A DNA stretch of 10,490 bases from Eubacteriales bacterium (GTDB taxonomy: Bacteria > Bacillota > Clostridia > Oscillospirales > CAG-382), in NCBI GenBank assembly GCA_028701715.1, contig JAQVQF010000061.1, positions 1 to 10,490 on the forward strand. The letters are read 5' to 3'. Shown here piece after piece: positions 5,868-10,490 of the stretch. The notes under the pieces were generated by a model, which saw only the letters and a program-made list of their open reading frames with translations, searched no databases and was not told the origin of the DNA. Made by a program: the position numbers and the translations under genes. The stretch's first letter is position 1. Each line of letters opens with the position of its first letter.

Positions 5868-7415
5868 TCAGTTTTGGAAGGCTTCGATAGCTTTGTCTAT
5901 AGCCGACTGATATGTGCTTTCCATTTGATCATAAAAGGACGAAATCACATTTTCGGTCTTTCTGCCTAAAAGGGATGAGTAGAACTGCATCATTATTGAA
6001 TTGCCGGTACCGAAATTATAAACCGTGGACATATCGTAGGTTCTGTTTCTGAAAATAAGGTCGAGCATTTTTTCGGAATTTTCATCCTTTAATTTCTGCC
6101 CTTTCAGAACCTTTTCATAATATGCCGGGGTGACTAACGTCTGACCGTAATACGCCAATGCTTCAAGAGCGAAAAGGGTGCATTCAAGATTGTCATAATT
6201 GGAAAGAGGTATCGCAACCACTTTAAGCCAGTAAACCGTACTGGAGGAGGAATAATTTTCTTGATTTTCATCATATTTGGGCATGGGAATTATTCCGAAA
6301 TTGACATCGGATTCATTGAGCGGAGCGCTGCTCATCGAGCTGACTCCGTTGGGCATGAACAGAGCGTTGCCGTTGGCGAAGATCTGTACTTCCTGTCCGT
6401 AAACACCGGAATCCCAAGCACCGAAAAAGTCCGCCACGCCGACATTTTCCTTATCGGTTAGAATATCGAATATAGCGCTCCAGGCGTTGACATTGGCTTG
6501 ATCCATAATACGCAGTTCCGGAAAATCCTCGTTGTTCTTGGAAACCATCGTCTGCTGACAGCCCAGCATAAACATAAGACCGTCGTAAGCCTGTGATACT
6601 ATACCCCATCTGTCCCCGTCTTCGGGATTGTAAGACATTGTGTCGCCATGCTTCAGAGTAACCTGCTTTGCCATGGTATACATTTTTTCCAGTGTCCATT
6701 CGTTGTTGTTAACCAGCATGTATGGATCCTCAAGATGGAAGTAATCTATAAGGTCCTTGTTGAAATACATCGTCCATGTGGCTTCGTCGTCGGAAACGCA
6801 TATGTCGCCGGTGAGAAAGTATAATTTGTTGCCAATGGAAAGATCGCGGATGGCGGTTTGATCCCACCAGGACGCTTCAAACTGTATGTATCCTTCGCCG
6901 TTGTTAACCGCGGAATTTTCTTCTCTTAAATCGTAAAACCATCCGTTTAAAGTGGCAGGCGCGATTGAATAAGCTCCGTCTGCGATCAGGTCAAGCTCAA
7001 GACCGCCGTTTATGGCTTTTTCGACCTCCGCAATAGTTGCTCCCAGTGAATTGACATACTGCACTTCAATGTTTATTCCGTATTTTTCGTTAATCAGGCG
7101 TGTACGGTCGACTACCGCGGTGACCACGACGTCGTCAAGCACTTCATCCCACCAGAATTCGTATTCCTCGTAATACCTATTCTTATTTACGAGCATTTTT
7201 AAGGTGGTTCCCCAATATATGTCCGGAAGAAGAAGCTTTTCTTCGTCATCCGAAGATACCTCGGATGTTGTTTCTGCGGTAGATTCCGAATTTTCGGTGT
7301 TTGATTCCTGTGCCTTCGAGGATGATTCGGAAGTTTCCGGTGTTTCATTCCCGCAGGAAGCGAACAATACGCTTATGGTAAGGAGAGCAAGCACCAATGC
7401 TATGATTTTTTTCAT
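5868..7415 (-). CDS. extracellular solute-binding lipoprotein of an ABC importer (sugar-type family 1-like)
   Basis: A 515-aa lipoprotein with lipobox FASC at Cys21 and an acidic Ser/Glu/Thr tether to about residue 59. The mature part reads as a type 1-like extracellular solute-binding protein: an early beta segment, an INEKYGINIEVQYV segment, ELDLIADGAYSIAPA, WWDQTAIRDLSIGNKLYFLTGD, TMYFNKDLIDYFHLEDPY, and later FGIIPMPKYDENQENY followed by VVAIP. These are typical of carbohydrate-binding lipoproteins that feed CUT1 permeases. A strong AAAGGGGGA ribosome binding site lies 5 bases before the ATG, and a consensus-like promoter is just upstream. No permease or ATPase gene is in the window, so its partners must lie elsewhere, or it serves as a surface binder or sensor. 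The downstream neighbour is the DUF4855-like lipoprotein, about 180 bases away. The ligand is unknown; a complex oligosaccharide is likely. Confidence 0.92.
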   Translation of the reverse strand: MKKIIALVLALLTISVLFASCGNETPETSESSSKAQESNTENSESTAETTSEVSSDDEEKLLLPDIYWGTTLKMLVNKNRYYEEYEFWWDEVLDDVVVTAVVDRTRLINEKYGINIEVQYVNSLGATIAEVEKAINGGLELDLIADGAYSIAPATLNGWFYDLREENSAVNNGEGYIQFEASWWDQTAIRDLSIGNKLYFLTGDICVSDDEATWTMYFNKDLIDYFHLEDPYMLVNNNEWTLEKMYTMAKQVTLKHGDTMSYNPEDGDRWGIVSQAYDGLMFMLGCQQTMVSKNNEDFPELRIMDQANVNAWSAIFDILTDKENVGVADFFGAWDSGVYGQEVQIFANGNALFMPNGVSSMSSAPLNESDVNFGIIPMPKYDENQENYSSSSTVYWLKVVAIPLSNYDNLECTLFALEALAYYGQTLVTPAYYEKVLKGQKLKDENSEKMLDLIFRNRTYDMSTVYNFGTGNSIMMQFYSSLLGRKTENVISSFYDQMESTYQSAIDKAIEAFQN

Positions 7416-7443
7416 AATAATCCCCCTTTAATAAACTCGGTTC

Positions 7444-7472
7444 AGCATAACATATATAAAAATATTTGTCAA
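7444..7472 (-). promoter_or_regulatory. promoter of the solute-binding-protein gene
   Basis: On the minus strand TTGACA (7472-7467), a 17-base spacer and TATGCT (7449-7444), with TG one base before the -10. The predicted start is near 7437, about 22 bases before the ATG. It begins 16 bases after the FeoA-protein stop, so this gene can be transcribed independently. Confidence 0.85.
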
Positions 7473-7487
7473 TAAAAAGAAACAAAA

Positions 7488-7775
7488 TCAACAAAATTTG
7501 ACCATTTTATTTTCTTTATTTATATTTTTTATACAGCAATTCAGCCTGCGCACCAAAATTTCGGAAACCTCCGCTTTCCTTACGGCTATCACCGTGTTTT
7601 TTACAAGGTATGCCGAAGGATCTCCGAAGGGCGAAACGCTCACCTTTTCGACCTCCGCGTTCTCCGCGAACCCGAAATCACGCAATCTGCGGTTTATCAC
7701 GCCTATATCGGGCATTTTACATATTATACCTCTGCCGCCTACGGGCAGATCGGGCAATTTTATAATATCCTTCAA
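7488..7775 (-). CDS. stand-alone FeoA-domain protein
   Basis: A 95-aa cytoplasmic protein if it starts at the TTG at 7775. This start sits 8 bases after GGGAG and places the family-typical LPDLPVGGRGIICKM near the N-terminus. A longer in-frame start at 7826 (112 aa) has no good ribosome binding site. The SH3-like FeoA fold is recognised from the L-P-V-G-x-x-G opening, the NRRLRDFGFAENAEVEKVSVSPFGDP core (compare the L-x-x-L-G-hydrophobic motif and P-x-G-D-P of FeoA) and the closing AYLVKNTVIAVRKAEVSEILV. In E. coli, FeoA works with the FeoB ferrous iron permease; small solo FeoA proteins are also common in Clostridia. No feoB is seen here. A basic, Cys-containing tail (LNCCIKNINKENK) follows the domain. 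It lies between the aquaporin terminator and the solute-binding-protein promoter, so it is probably its own short unit. Confidence 0.85.
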   Translation of the reverse strand: MKDIIKLPDLPVGGRGIICKMPDIGVINRRLRDFGFAENAEVEKVSVSPFGDPSAYLVKNTVIAVRKAEVSEILVRRLNCCIKNINKENKMVKFC

Positions 7776-7783
7776 GCTTATTT

Positions 7784-7790
7784 CTCCCTT
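7784..7790 (-). promoter_or_regulatory. ribosome binding site favouring the TTG start of the FeoA-domain protein
   Basis: AAGGGAG on the minus strand, 8 bases before the TTG at 7775. No comparable site precedes the ATG at 7826. Confidence 0.6.
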
Positions 7791-7840
7791 CAATGTCAAT
7801 ATATGATAAACAGGTTTATATGCCATATGCTCACGGCATA

Positions 7841-7886
7841 AGAAAAAGCGACTCCTGCCGTTTTAAACCGGCAGTGTAGCCGCTTG
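7841..7886 (-). terminator. terminator after the aquaporin gene
   Basis: The inner stem CTGCCG/CGGCAG (7855-7860 with 7869-7874, 8-base loop) and outer stem AAGCG/CGCTT (7846-7850 with 7881-7885) are followed on the minus strand by TTTTTCTT (7847-7840). This is a good rho-independent terminator about 15 bases past the aquaporin stop. Confidence 0.82.
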
Positions 7887-7900
7887 TTGAGCCGTCGGCT

Positions 7901-8599
7901 TTAACCGATGGTTCGTTTTTCCGTTGCTCTGAATATACCGGCGGCTATCGTGCCGCCCACTATGGGAGCTAAAATAAATATCCAGACGTCGGATATCGGG
8001 GCGGAGTTGCCTCCTATCAGCGCCGTCAGCGCCGAAGCAAGGCTTCTTGCGGGATTGACGGAGGCATTGGTAAAGGCTATGCCGAAGATATAAACAAGCG
8101 TCAGGGTAAACCCGGCGGCGATTCCTCCCGCACCGCGGTAATCGCGCCTTAAAATCACCCCTGTCACGACAAGCACGAACACGAAGGTTAAAAGCAGCTC
8201 GATGATAAAGGCGGTCGCCGTGCCGGAGGAAGCGGAGCTGTTTGCGAAATAGTCACCCGTTTTGTCGGTGTAACCGCCGAGATTCTTTATCAATGACAAA
8301 AGCTCGGTTCCGGCGAAAGCTCCCGTTATCTGGGCTGTAATATAACCGAAAAAGTCTCCGGCGGACATTTCGCCCGTCACCAAAATCCCAATCGAAACCG
8401 CCGGATTCAAATGACAGCCGGTTATCTGTCCCATCCAGTAAAACATACCCATATAGGCTAAACCGAAAGCAAGAGCCGTGAGTATATATCCGGTTCCTCC
8501 GATGCTTGAAGTGCCGAGCATCATGGCGGTGCCGCAGCCGAAGGTTACCAAAACCGCGGTGCCTATAAATTCGGCAAAATATTTTTTAAAAGATTCCAA
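7901..8599 (-). CDS. MIP-family aquaporin/glycerol-facilitator channel
   Basis: A 232-aa membrane channel with both family hallmark boxes: GCHLNPAVSIG (NPA at 65-67) and NASVNPARSL (NPA at 182-184, Arg185). Hydrophobic segments fit the six-helix, two-half-helix aquaporin fold, and the length is normal. Against E. coli AqpZ recalled from memory, the selectivity-filter positions read Phe45, Tyr170, Ala179 and Arg185, where AqpZ has Phe, His, Thr and Arg; the loss of His suggests a solute range other than strict water, but this is inference. The start is a TTG at 8599 with AAAGGGG about 10 bases upstream; no in-frame ATG fits better. A strong terminator follows. The ribosome binding site lies in the 3' arm of an inverted repeat. 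An osmotic or small-solute role is expected; the neighbours do not name a substrate. Confidence 0.94.
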   Translation of the reverse strand: MESFKKYFAEFIGTAVLVTFGCGTAMMLGTSSIGGTGYILTALAFGLAYMGMFYWMGQITGCHLNPAVSIGILVTGEMSAGDFFGYITAQITGAFAGTELLSLIKNLGGYTDKTGDYFANSSASSGTATAFIIELLLTFVFVLVVTGVILRRDYRGAGGIAAGFTLTLVYIFGIAFTNASVNPARSLASALTALIGGNSAPISDVWIFILAPIVGGTIAAGIFRATEKRTIG

Positions 8600-8609
8600 A
8601 ACAATATTA

Positions 8610-8639
8610 CCCCTTTACACTTAGCATGAATTGTAAAGG
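8610..8639 (-). promoter_or_regulatory. inverted repeat covering the aquaporin ribosome binding site
   Basis: CCTTTACA (8612-8619) and TGTAAAGG (8632-8639) are perfect 8-bp arms with a 12-base spacer. In the minus-strand transcript the downstream arm contains AAAGG of the AAAGGGG ribosome binding site (8616-8610), so folding would hide it. It could instead be a DNA operator. A weak promoter candidate lies upstream (GTGACA, 17 bases, TATTTT at 8688-8660). Confidence 0.55.
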
Positions 8640-8708
8640 TAGTGTTTGCTTTTCAAGGGAAAATATACATACGATTTATTAATGTCACCTGTAAATTGTA
8701 TCATAATA

Positions 8709-8730
8709 AAAGCCGGCGTTTCCGGTTTTT
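8709..8730. terminator. weak bidirectional terminator-like hairpin
   Basis: CCGG (8713-8716) pairs with CCGG (8722-8725) around a five-base loop, flanked by A-run and T-run sequence that can extend the stem. It lies past the stop of the XRE-regulator gene. The core stem is short, so confidence is low. Confidence 0.35.
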
Positions 8731-8747
8731 ATAATATCAGCTGCGTA

Positions 8748-9137
8748 TCAACCGTTCCAGCCGTACTTGATAATAAAATAAATCACATACACCCAGTTAA
8801 GTATACCGTGAAGGATCGCCCAGCCGATGGAGTGCCATTTGACATACGATATTACCACGGCCAGCGCGACACCTATTCCGAGCCCCGCTTTGGAACTGTT
8901 GCGCGCTCCCGTTTGAATGTATATATCCGTTTTTTTCTTTACTCCGTAAATCAATTCCTCCATGGTGACATTGAGAAAGTCCGCGATTTTTTGCAGAGTA
9001 TCGATATCCGGTTCGGTTTTTCCGTTTTCCCAATTGGAAACCGCTTGACGCGTAATGAAAAGAGCCTGCGCCATTTCCTCTTGGGTGACCTTTTTCATTT
9101 CACGGAATTTTTTAATGTTTTTACCTACGTGATTCAT
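8748..9137 (-). CDS. XRE-family helix-turn-helix regulator with two-helix membrane tail
   Basis: A 129-aa protein. Residues 5-62 are a Cro/C1-type HTH: IKKFREMKKVTQEEMAQAL, then ITRQAVSNWENGKTEPDIDTL, then QKIADFLNVTMEELIYG, matching the family's recognition-helix pattern (R-Q-A-V-S-x-W-E-x-G). A short basic linker (KKKTD) leads to hydrophobic segments at about 84-98 and 103-123, predicted as two short membrane helices. Such membrane-tethered XRE regulators occur in Firmicutes and may sense envelope or membrane state (inference). The ATG is supported by AAGGAG about 10 bases upstream. A promoter candidate lies in the gap, and the preceding TetR gene ends in a terminator, so it is probably monocistronic. 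Targets are unknown; the aquaporin gene downstream is a neighbour but has no demonstrated link. Confidence 0.9.
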   Translation of the reverse strand: MNHVGKNIKKFREMKKVTQEEMAQALFITRQAVSNWENGKTEPDIDTLQKIADFLNVTMEELIYGVKKKTDIYIQTGARNSSKAGLGIGVALAVVISYVKWHSIGWAILHGILNWVYVIYFIIKYGWNG

Positions 9138-9160
9138 TTGCGTTCATCTCCTTCGCTTAA

Positions 9161-9189
9161 ATAATAAACGGTTATGATGAAAAAGGCAA
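9161..9189 (-). promoter_or_regulatory. candidate promoter of the XRE-family gene
   Basis: On the minus strand TTGCCT (9189-9184), a 17-base spacer and TATTAT (9166-9161). The -35 lies in an arm of the preceding terminator, and the predicted start is very close to the ribosome binding site, so the call is tentative. Confidence 0.42.
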
Positions 9190-9214
9190 GCAATAAAACA
9201 TTGCCATGCCTTTT
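9176..9214 (-). terminator. terminator after the TetR-family gene
   Basis: The two-part stem AAAAGGCA/TGCCTTTT (9181-9188 with 9207-9214) and GCAAT/ATTGC (9190-9194 with 9200-9204) has a 5-base loop and small bulges. On the minus strand it is followed by a T-run. It directly abuts the TetR-gene stop codon at 9215. Confidence 0.8.
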
Positions 9215-9784
9215 TTATTGCTTTTCCCTAAAAATATTGTCGATATTATTAACGTTGAGCGCATATAAAAGCCTGCCGAACTGCTGCGGCGAATAACGCA
9301 TATCTCCGTCGTTCAGCCATTTAATAACTATTCCGACACAGCCCGCAAGGGTATAGGTATAAATATAATCGTCAAGGGTGTTTTTCTGAGACGGATTGAC
9401 CTTCCATACGGCAAAGACGCGGTCGCGTACCACGCCGGATACCTTTTCCTCAAAACGCATGTCACCGTTCGGGGAAAGCAGCGTGCAGCAGAGCTCGCGG
9501 TTTTCGAGAATATACTGAAGCAGGCTGTCGATAACGTTCTCCGGCGCGGCGTTTTCCGCCAAGCTGTCAAGGTAGGCGTTTATTCCGTCGATAAATTCCA
9601 TTTCTATTTGATTCAGCTGATCATATTGATCCTTATAATGAGAATAATATGTCGCCCGGTTGATATCGGCGTCCTCGCATATCGCTTTTATGGATATGCG
9701 TGAAATGGGTTTTTCCTTCATCAGCTTAATAAGACTGTCCTTTAATACCATTTTAGTATATTTTATTCTTCTGTCGGTAATCAT
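9215..9784 (-). CDS. TetR/AcrR-family transcriptional regulator
   Basis: A 189-aa cytoplasmic protein, of normal family length. The N-terminal HTH is clear: ITDRRIKYTKMVLKDSLIKL, then EKPISRISIKAICEDADINR, then ATYYSHYKDQYDQL, which fits the TetR pattern of helix 1, turn and the recognition helix ending in T-Y-Y-x-H-Y-K-D. The C-terminal half (about 60-189) is all-helical and should form the ligand-binding and dimer domain; it resembles the C-terminal domains of the DhaS-like subgroup (tentative). The ATG at 9784 has AAGGAAG 7 bases upstream. It is transcribed divergently from the MMPL-type transporter gene across a 238-base gap, the usual layout for a local repressor of an exporter that also controls itself. 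The effector is unknown. Confidence 0.9.
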   Translation of the reverse strand: MITDRRIKYTKMVLKDSLIKLMKEKPISRISIKAICEDADINRATYYSHYKDQYDQLNQIEMEFIDGINAYLDSLAENAAPENVIDSLLQYILENRELCCTLLSPNGDMRFEEKVSGVVRDRVFAVWKVNPSQKNTLDDYIYTYTLAGCVGIVIKWLNDGDMRYSPQQFGRLLYALNVNNIDNIFREKQ

Positions 9785-9818
9785 TATAATACTTCCTTTA
9801 TACCGTAATATGTTTTTC

Positions 9819-9838
9819 GTAAATTGTTTACAATTATA
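9819..9838 (-). promoter_or_regulatory. tetR-side -10 element with overlapping palindrome (candidate operator)
   Basis: On the minus strand TATAAT (9838-9833) is a perfect -10, but its -35 is poor. Just downstream, where transcription should start, lies GTAAATTGTTTAC (9819-9831), with perfect 5-bp arms around TTG. This position suits autorepression by the TetR-family protein. The palindrome is short, so the call is tentative. Confidence 0.42.
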
Positions 9839-9947
9839 ACTGTTCGTTTTTCAACACATTACACAAAAATGCCTTTTATGTCTCAAAAGATAAAAAGGTG
9901 TCGGTTGCTTTTCTTACACTTTGTTATTATACTGTTATTGTGATTAT

Positions 9948-9976
9948 TTGTCAACACCGTGTTTATTAAATTTAAT
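9948..9976 (+). promoter_or_regulatory. candidate promoter of the MMPL-type transporter gene, with palindrome in the spacer
   Basis: TTGTCA (9948-9953), 17 bases and TTTAAT (9971-9976) each match consensus at 5 of 6 positions. AACACCGTGTT (9953-9963) is a perfect odd palindrome in the spacer and a possible TetR-family operator. A second candidate promoter lies upstream (TTGCTT, 17 bases, TATACT at 9905-9933). Confidence 0.5.
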
Positions 9977-10022
9977 TATATTTAAATAAAAAGTAAAAAT
10001 CCGGAAAGGGTATTTTTATATT

Positions 10023-10388
10023 ATGAAAAAGCTTGCCGTTTGGATTGTGCGTAAAAAAGCGACGATTATTATTGTGTTTGCCGTCGCCGTTATTATTTCC
10101 GCAATCTGTATTCCGTTTACCGAAATTAATTATGACGATACCGTATATTTGCCCGATTCCTCCGTCACCAAAACGGGGCTTGAGGTTATGCAAAATGAAT
10201 TCGGCGCGGGCGGCAGCGCGTCCGCCATGCTAAAGGATAAAAGCGTTGAGGAAATTTTAGCCGTAAAACAAGAAATTTCGATAACCGCGGGAGTATCCGC
10301 CGTGCTTTGGCTCGACGACATATTGCTTCCGCTGACCGAAAACGAAAATACCGGTCTTACGGACGCGTTGAAAATAGAATATATCTGA
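10023..10388 (+). CDS. MMPL/RND-type transporter, truncated to its N-terminal 121 residues
   Basis: The frame starts at ATG 10023 with GGAAAGGG about 12 bases upstream and ends at TGA 10386-10388. Residues 1-10 are basic, 12-32 are the first membrane helix (TIIIVFAVAVIISAICIPF), and 33-121 begin the first extracytoplasmic domain: NYDDTVYLPDSSVTKTGLEV, then MQNEFGAGGSASAML, then EILAVKQEISITAGVSAVLWLDDILLP. The LP-x-x-S-x-x-x-x-G-L and GV-x-x-V-x-WLDD patterns are typical of MMPL-family (RND superfamily) exporters, which usually have about 700-1000 residues and about 12 helices. Here only one helix remains, so the product cannot be a working transporter. The frame changes identity right at the stop: the codons that follow encode membrane pyrophosphatase. 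Either the gene is broken by deletion or the sequence is misjoined. The divergent TetR-family gene is its likely regulator. Confidence 0.82.
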   Translation: MKKLAVWIVRKKATIIIVFAVAVIISAICIPFTEINYDDTVYLPDSSVTKTGLEVMQNEFGAGGSASAMLKDKSVEEILAVKQEISITAGVSAVLWLDDILLPLTENENTGLTDALKIEYI

Positions 10389-10490
10389 GCTGACCTGTAT
10401 GAATCATATGCCGGCTCAATACTGGCAACGGCGGCGTTAGGTGCTGCACTTTCGGTAAACGCTGCCGAACAAACAGCTAATGTGCTTGCC
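10389..10490 (+). pseudogene. hppA: internal fragment of a membrane-bound pyrophosphatase (HppA), running off the window
   Basis: The 34 codons after the TGA, in the same frame as the transporter, read ADLYESYAGSILATAALG, then AALSVNAAEQTANVLA. ADLYESY-x-GSI corresponds to the conserved stretch after D-N-V-G-D-x-A-G-M-G in ion-pumping pyrophosphatases, roughly residues 200-240 of about 700. These enzymes couple pyrophosphate hydrolysis to Na+ or H+ export. The N-terminal third, including the usual start and the catalytic DNVGD motif, is absent here, and no start or ribosome binding site precedes the fragment. The sequence is open to the window edge, so the rest of the gene may continue. The codon before GCT is TGA where the family would have a Gly codon such as GGA, which puts the join at about 10386-10389. 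Confidence 0.78.

Noticed and set aside
9972..10193. Minus-strand open frame opposite the MMPL-type gene start
   Set aside because: It overlaps the transporter coding region and its control region in antisense, with an Asn- and Gly-rich sequence lacking any family features.

Overview
The window looks like a chromosomal segment of a low-to-moderate GC Gram-positive anaerobe of the class Clostridia, possibly an uncultured Oscillospiraceae-like gut bacterium. The signs are sigma-A-type promoters with 17-bp spacers, AGGAGG-like ribosome binding sites, frequent TTG starts, lipoproteins with acidic Ser/Glu/Thr tethers, an AbrB-family regulator with a zinc-ribbon tail, and a fragment of a membrane pyrophosphatase. 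This assignment is inferred from gene style, not from a marker gene.

Layout. (1) 2-277 (+) is the C-terminal part of a HAD-IIA (NagD-like) phosphatase. (2) 295-657 (+) is an AbrB-family regulator with a consensus promoter and a strong terminator. (3) 698-1510 (-) is an unrecognised six-helix membrane protein. (4) 1588-7415 (-) holds three large exported proteins. They are a wall- or membrane-anchored protein with a discoidin-like domain, an 864-aa lipoprotein with two discoidin-like domains, a DUF4855-like domain and an Ig/cadherin-like tail, and an ABC-type solute-binding lipoprotein. (5) 7488-7775 (-) is a stand-alone FeoA-domain protein. (6) 7901-8599 (-) is a MIP-family aquaporin whose ribosome binding site lies in an inverted repeat. 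(7) 8748-9137 (-) is an XRE regulator with a two-helix membrane tail. (8) 9215-9784 (-) is a TetR-family regulator, divergent from (9) 10023-10388 (+), the N-terminus of an MMPL/RND-type transporter. (10) 10389-10490 (+) encodes a fragment from the interior of a membrane pyrophosphatase (HppA).

How the parts fit. The three exported proteins form a plausible surface module for recognising, processing or capturing glycans. Two of them have near-twin promoters: TTGACA or TTGACT, 17-bp spacers identical at 14 of 17 positions, and an extended -10. No ABC permease or ATPase is present, so the solute-binding protein is an orphan within this window. The TetR/MMPL pair is a classic divergent regulator/exporter arrangement, and two short palindromes sit at its candidate promoters.

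The most striking feature is at the right edge. The transporter reading frame stops after 121 codons, and the same frame continues at once as membrane-pyrophosphatase sequence. The transporter lacks most of its C-terminus and the pyrophosphatase lacks its N-terminus. This is either a real deletion/recombination scar or an assembly misjoin. No CRISPR array, insertion sequence, tRNA or rRNA was recognised, and no gene-free stretch exceeds 300 bases.
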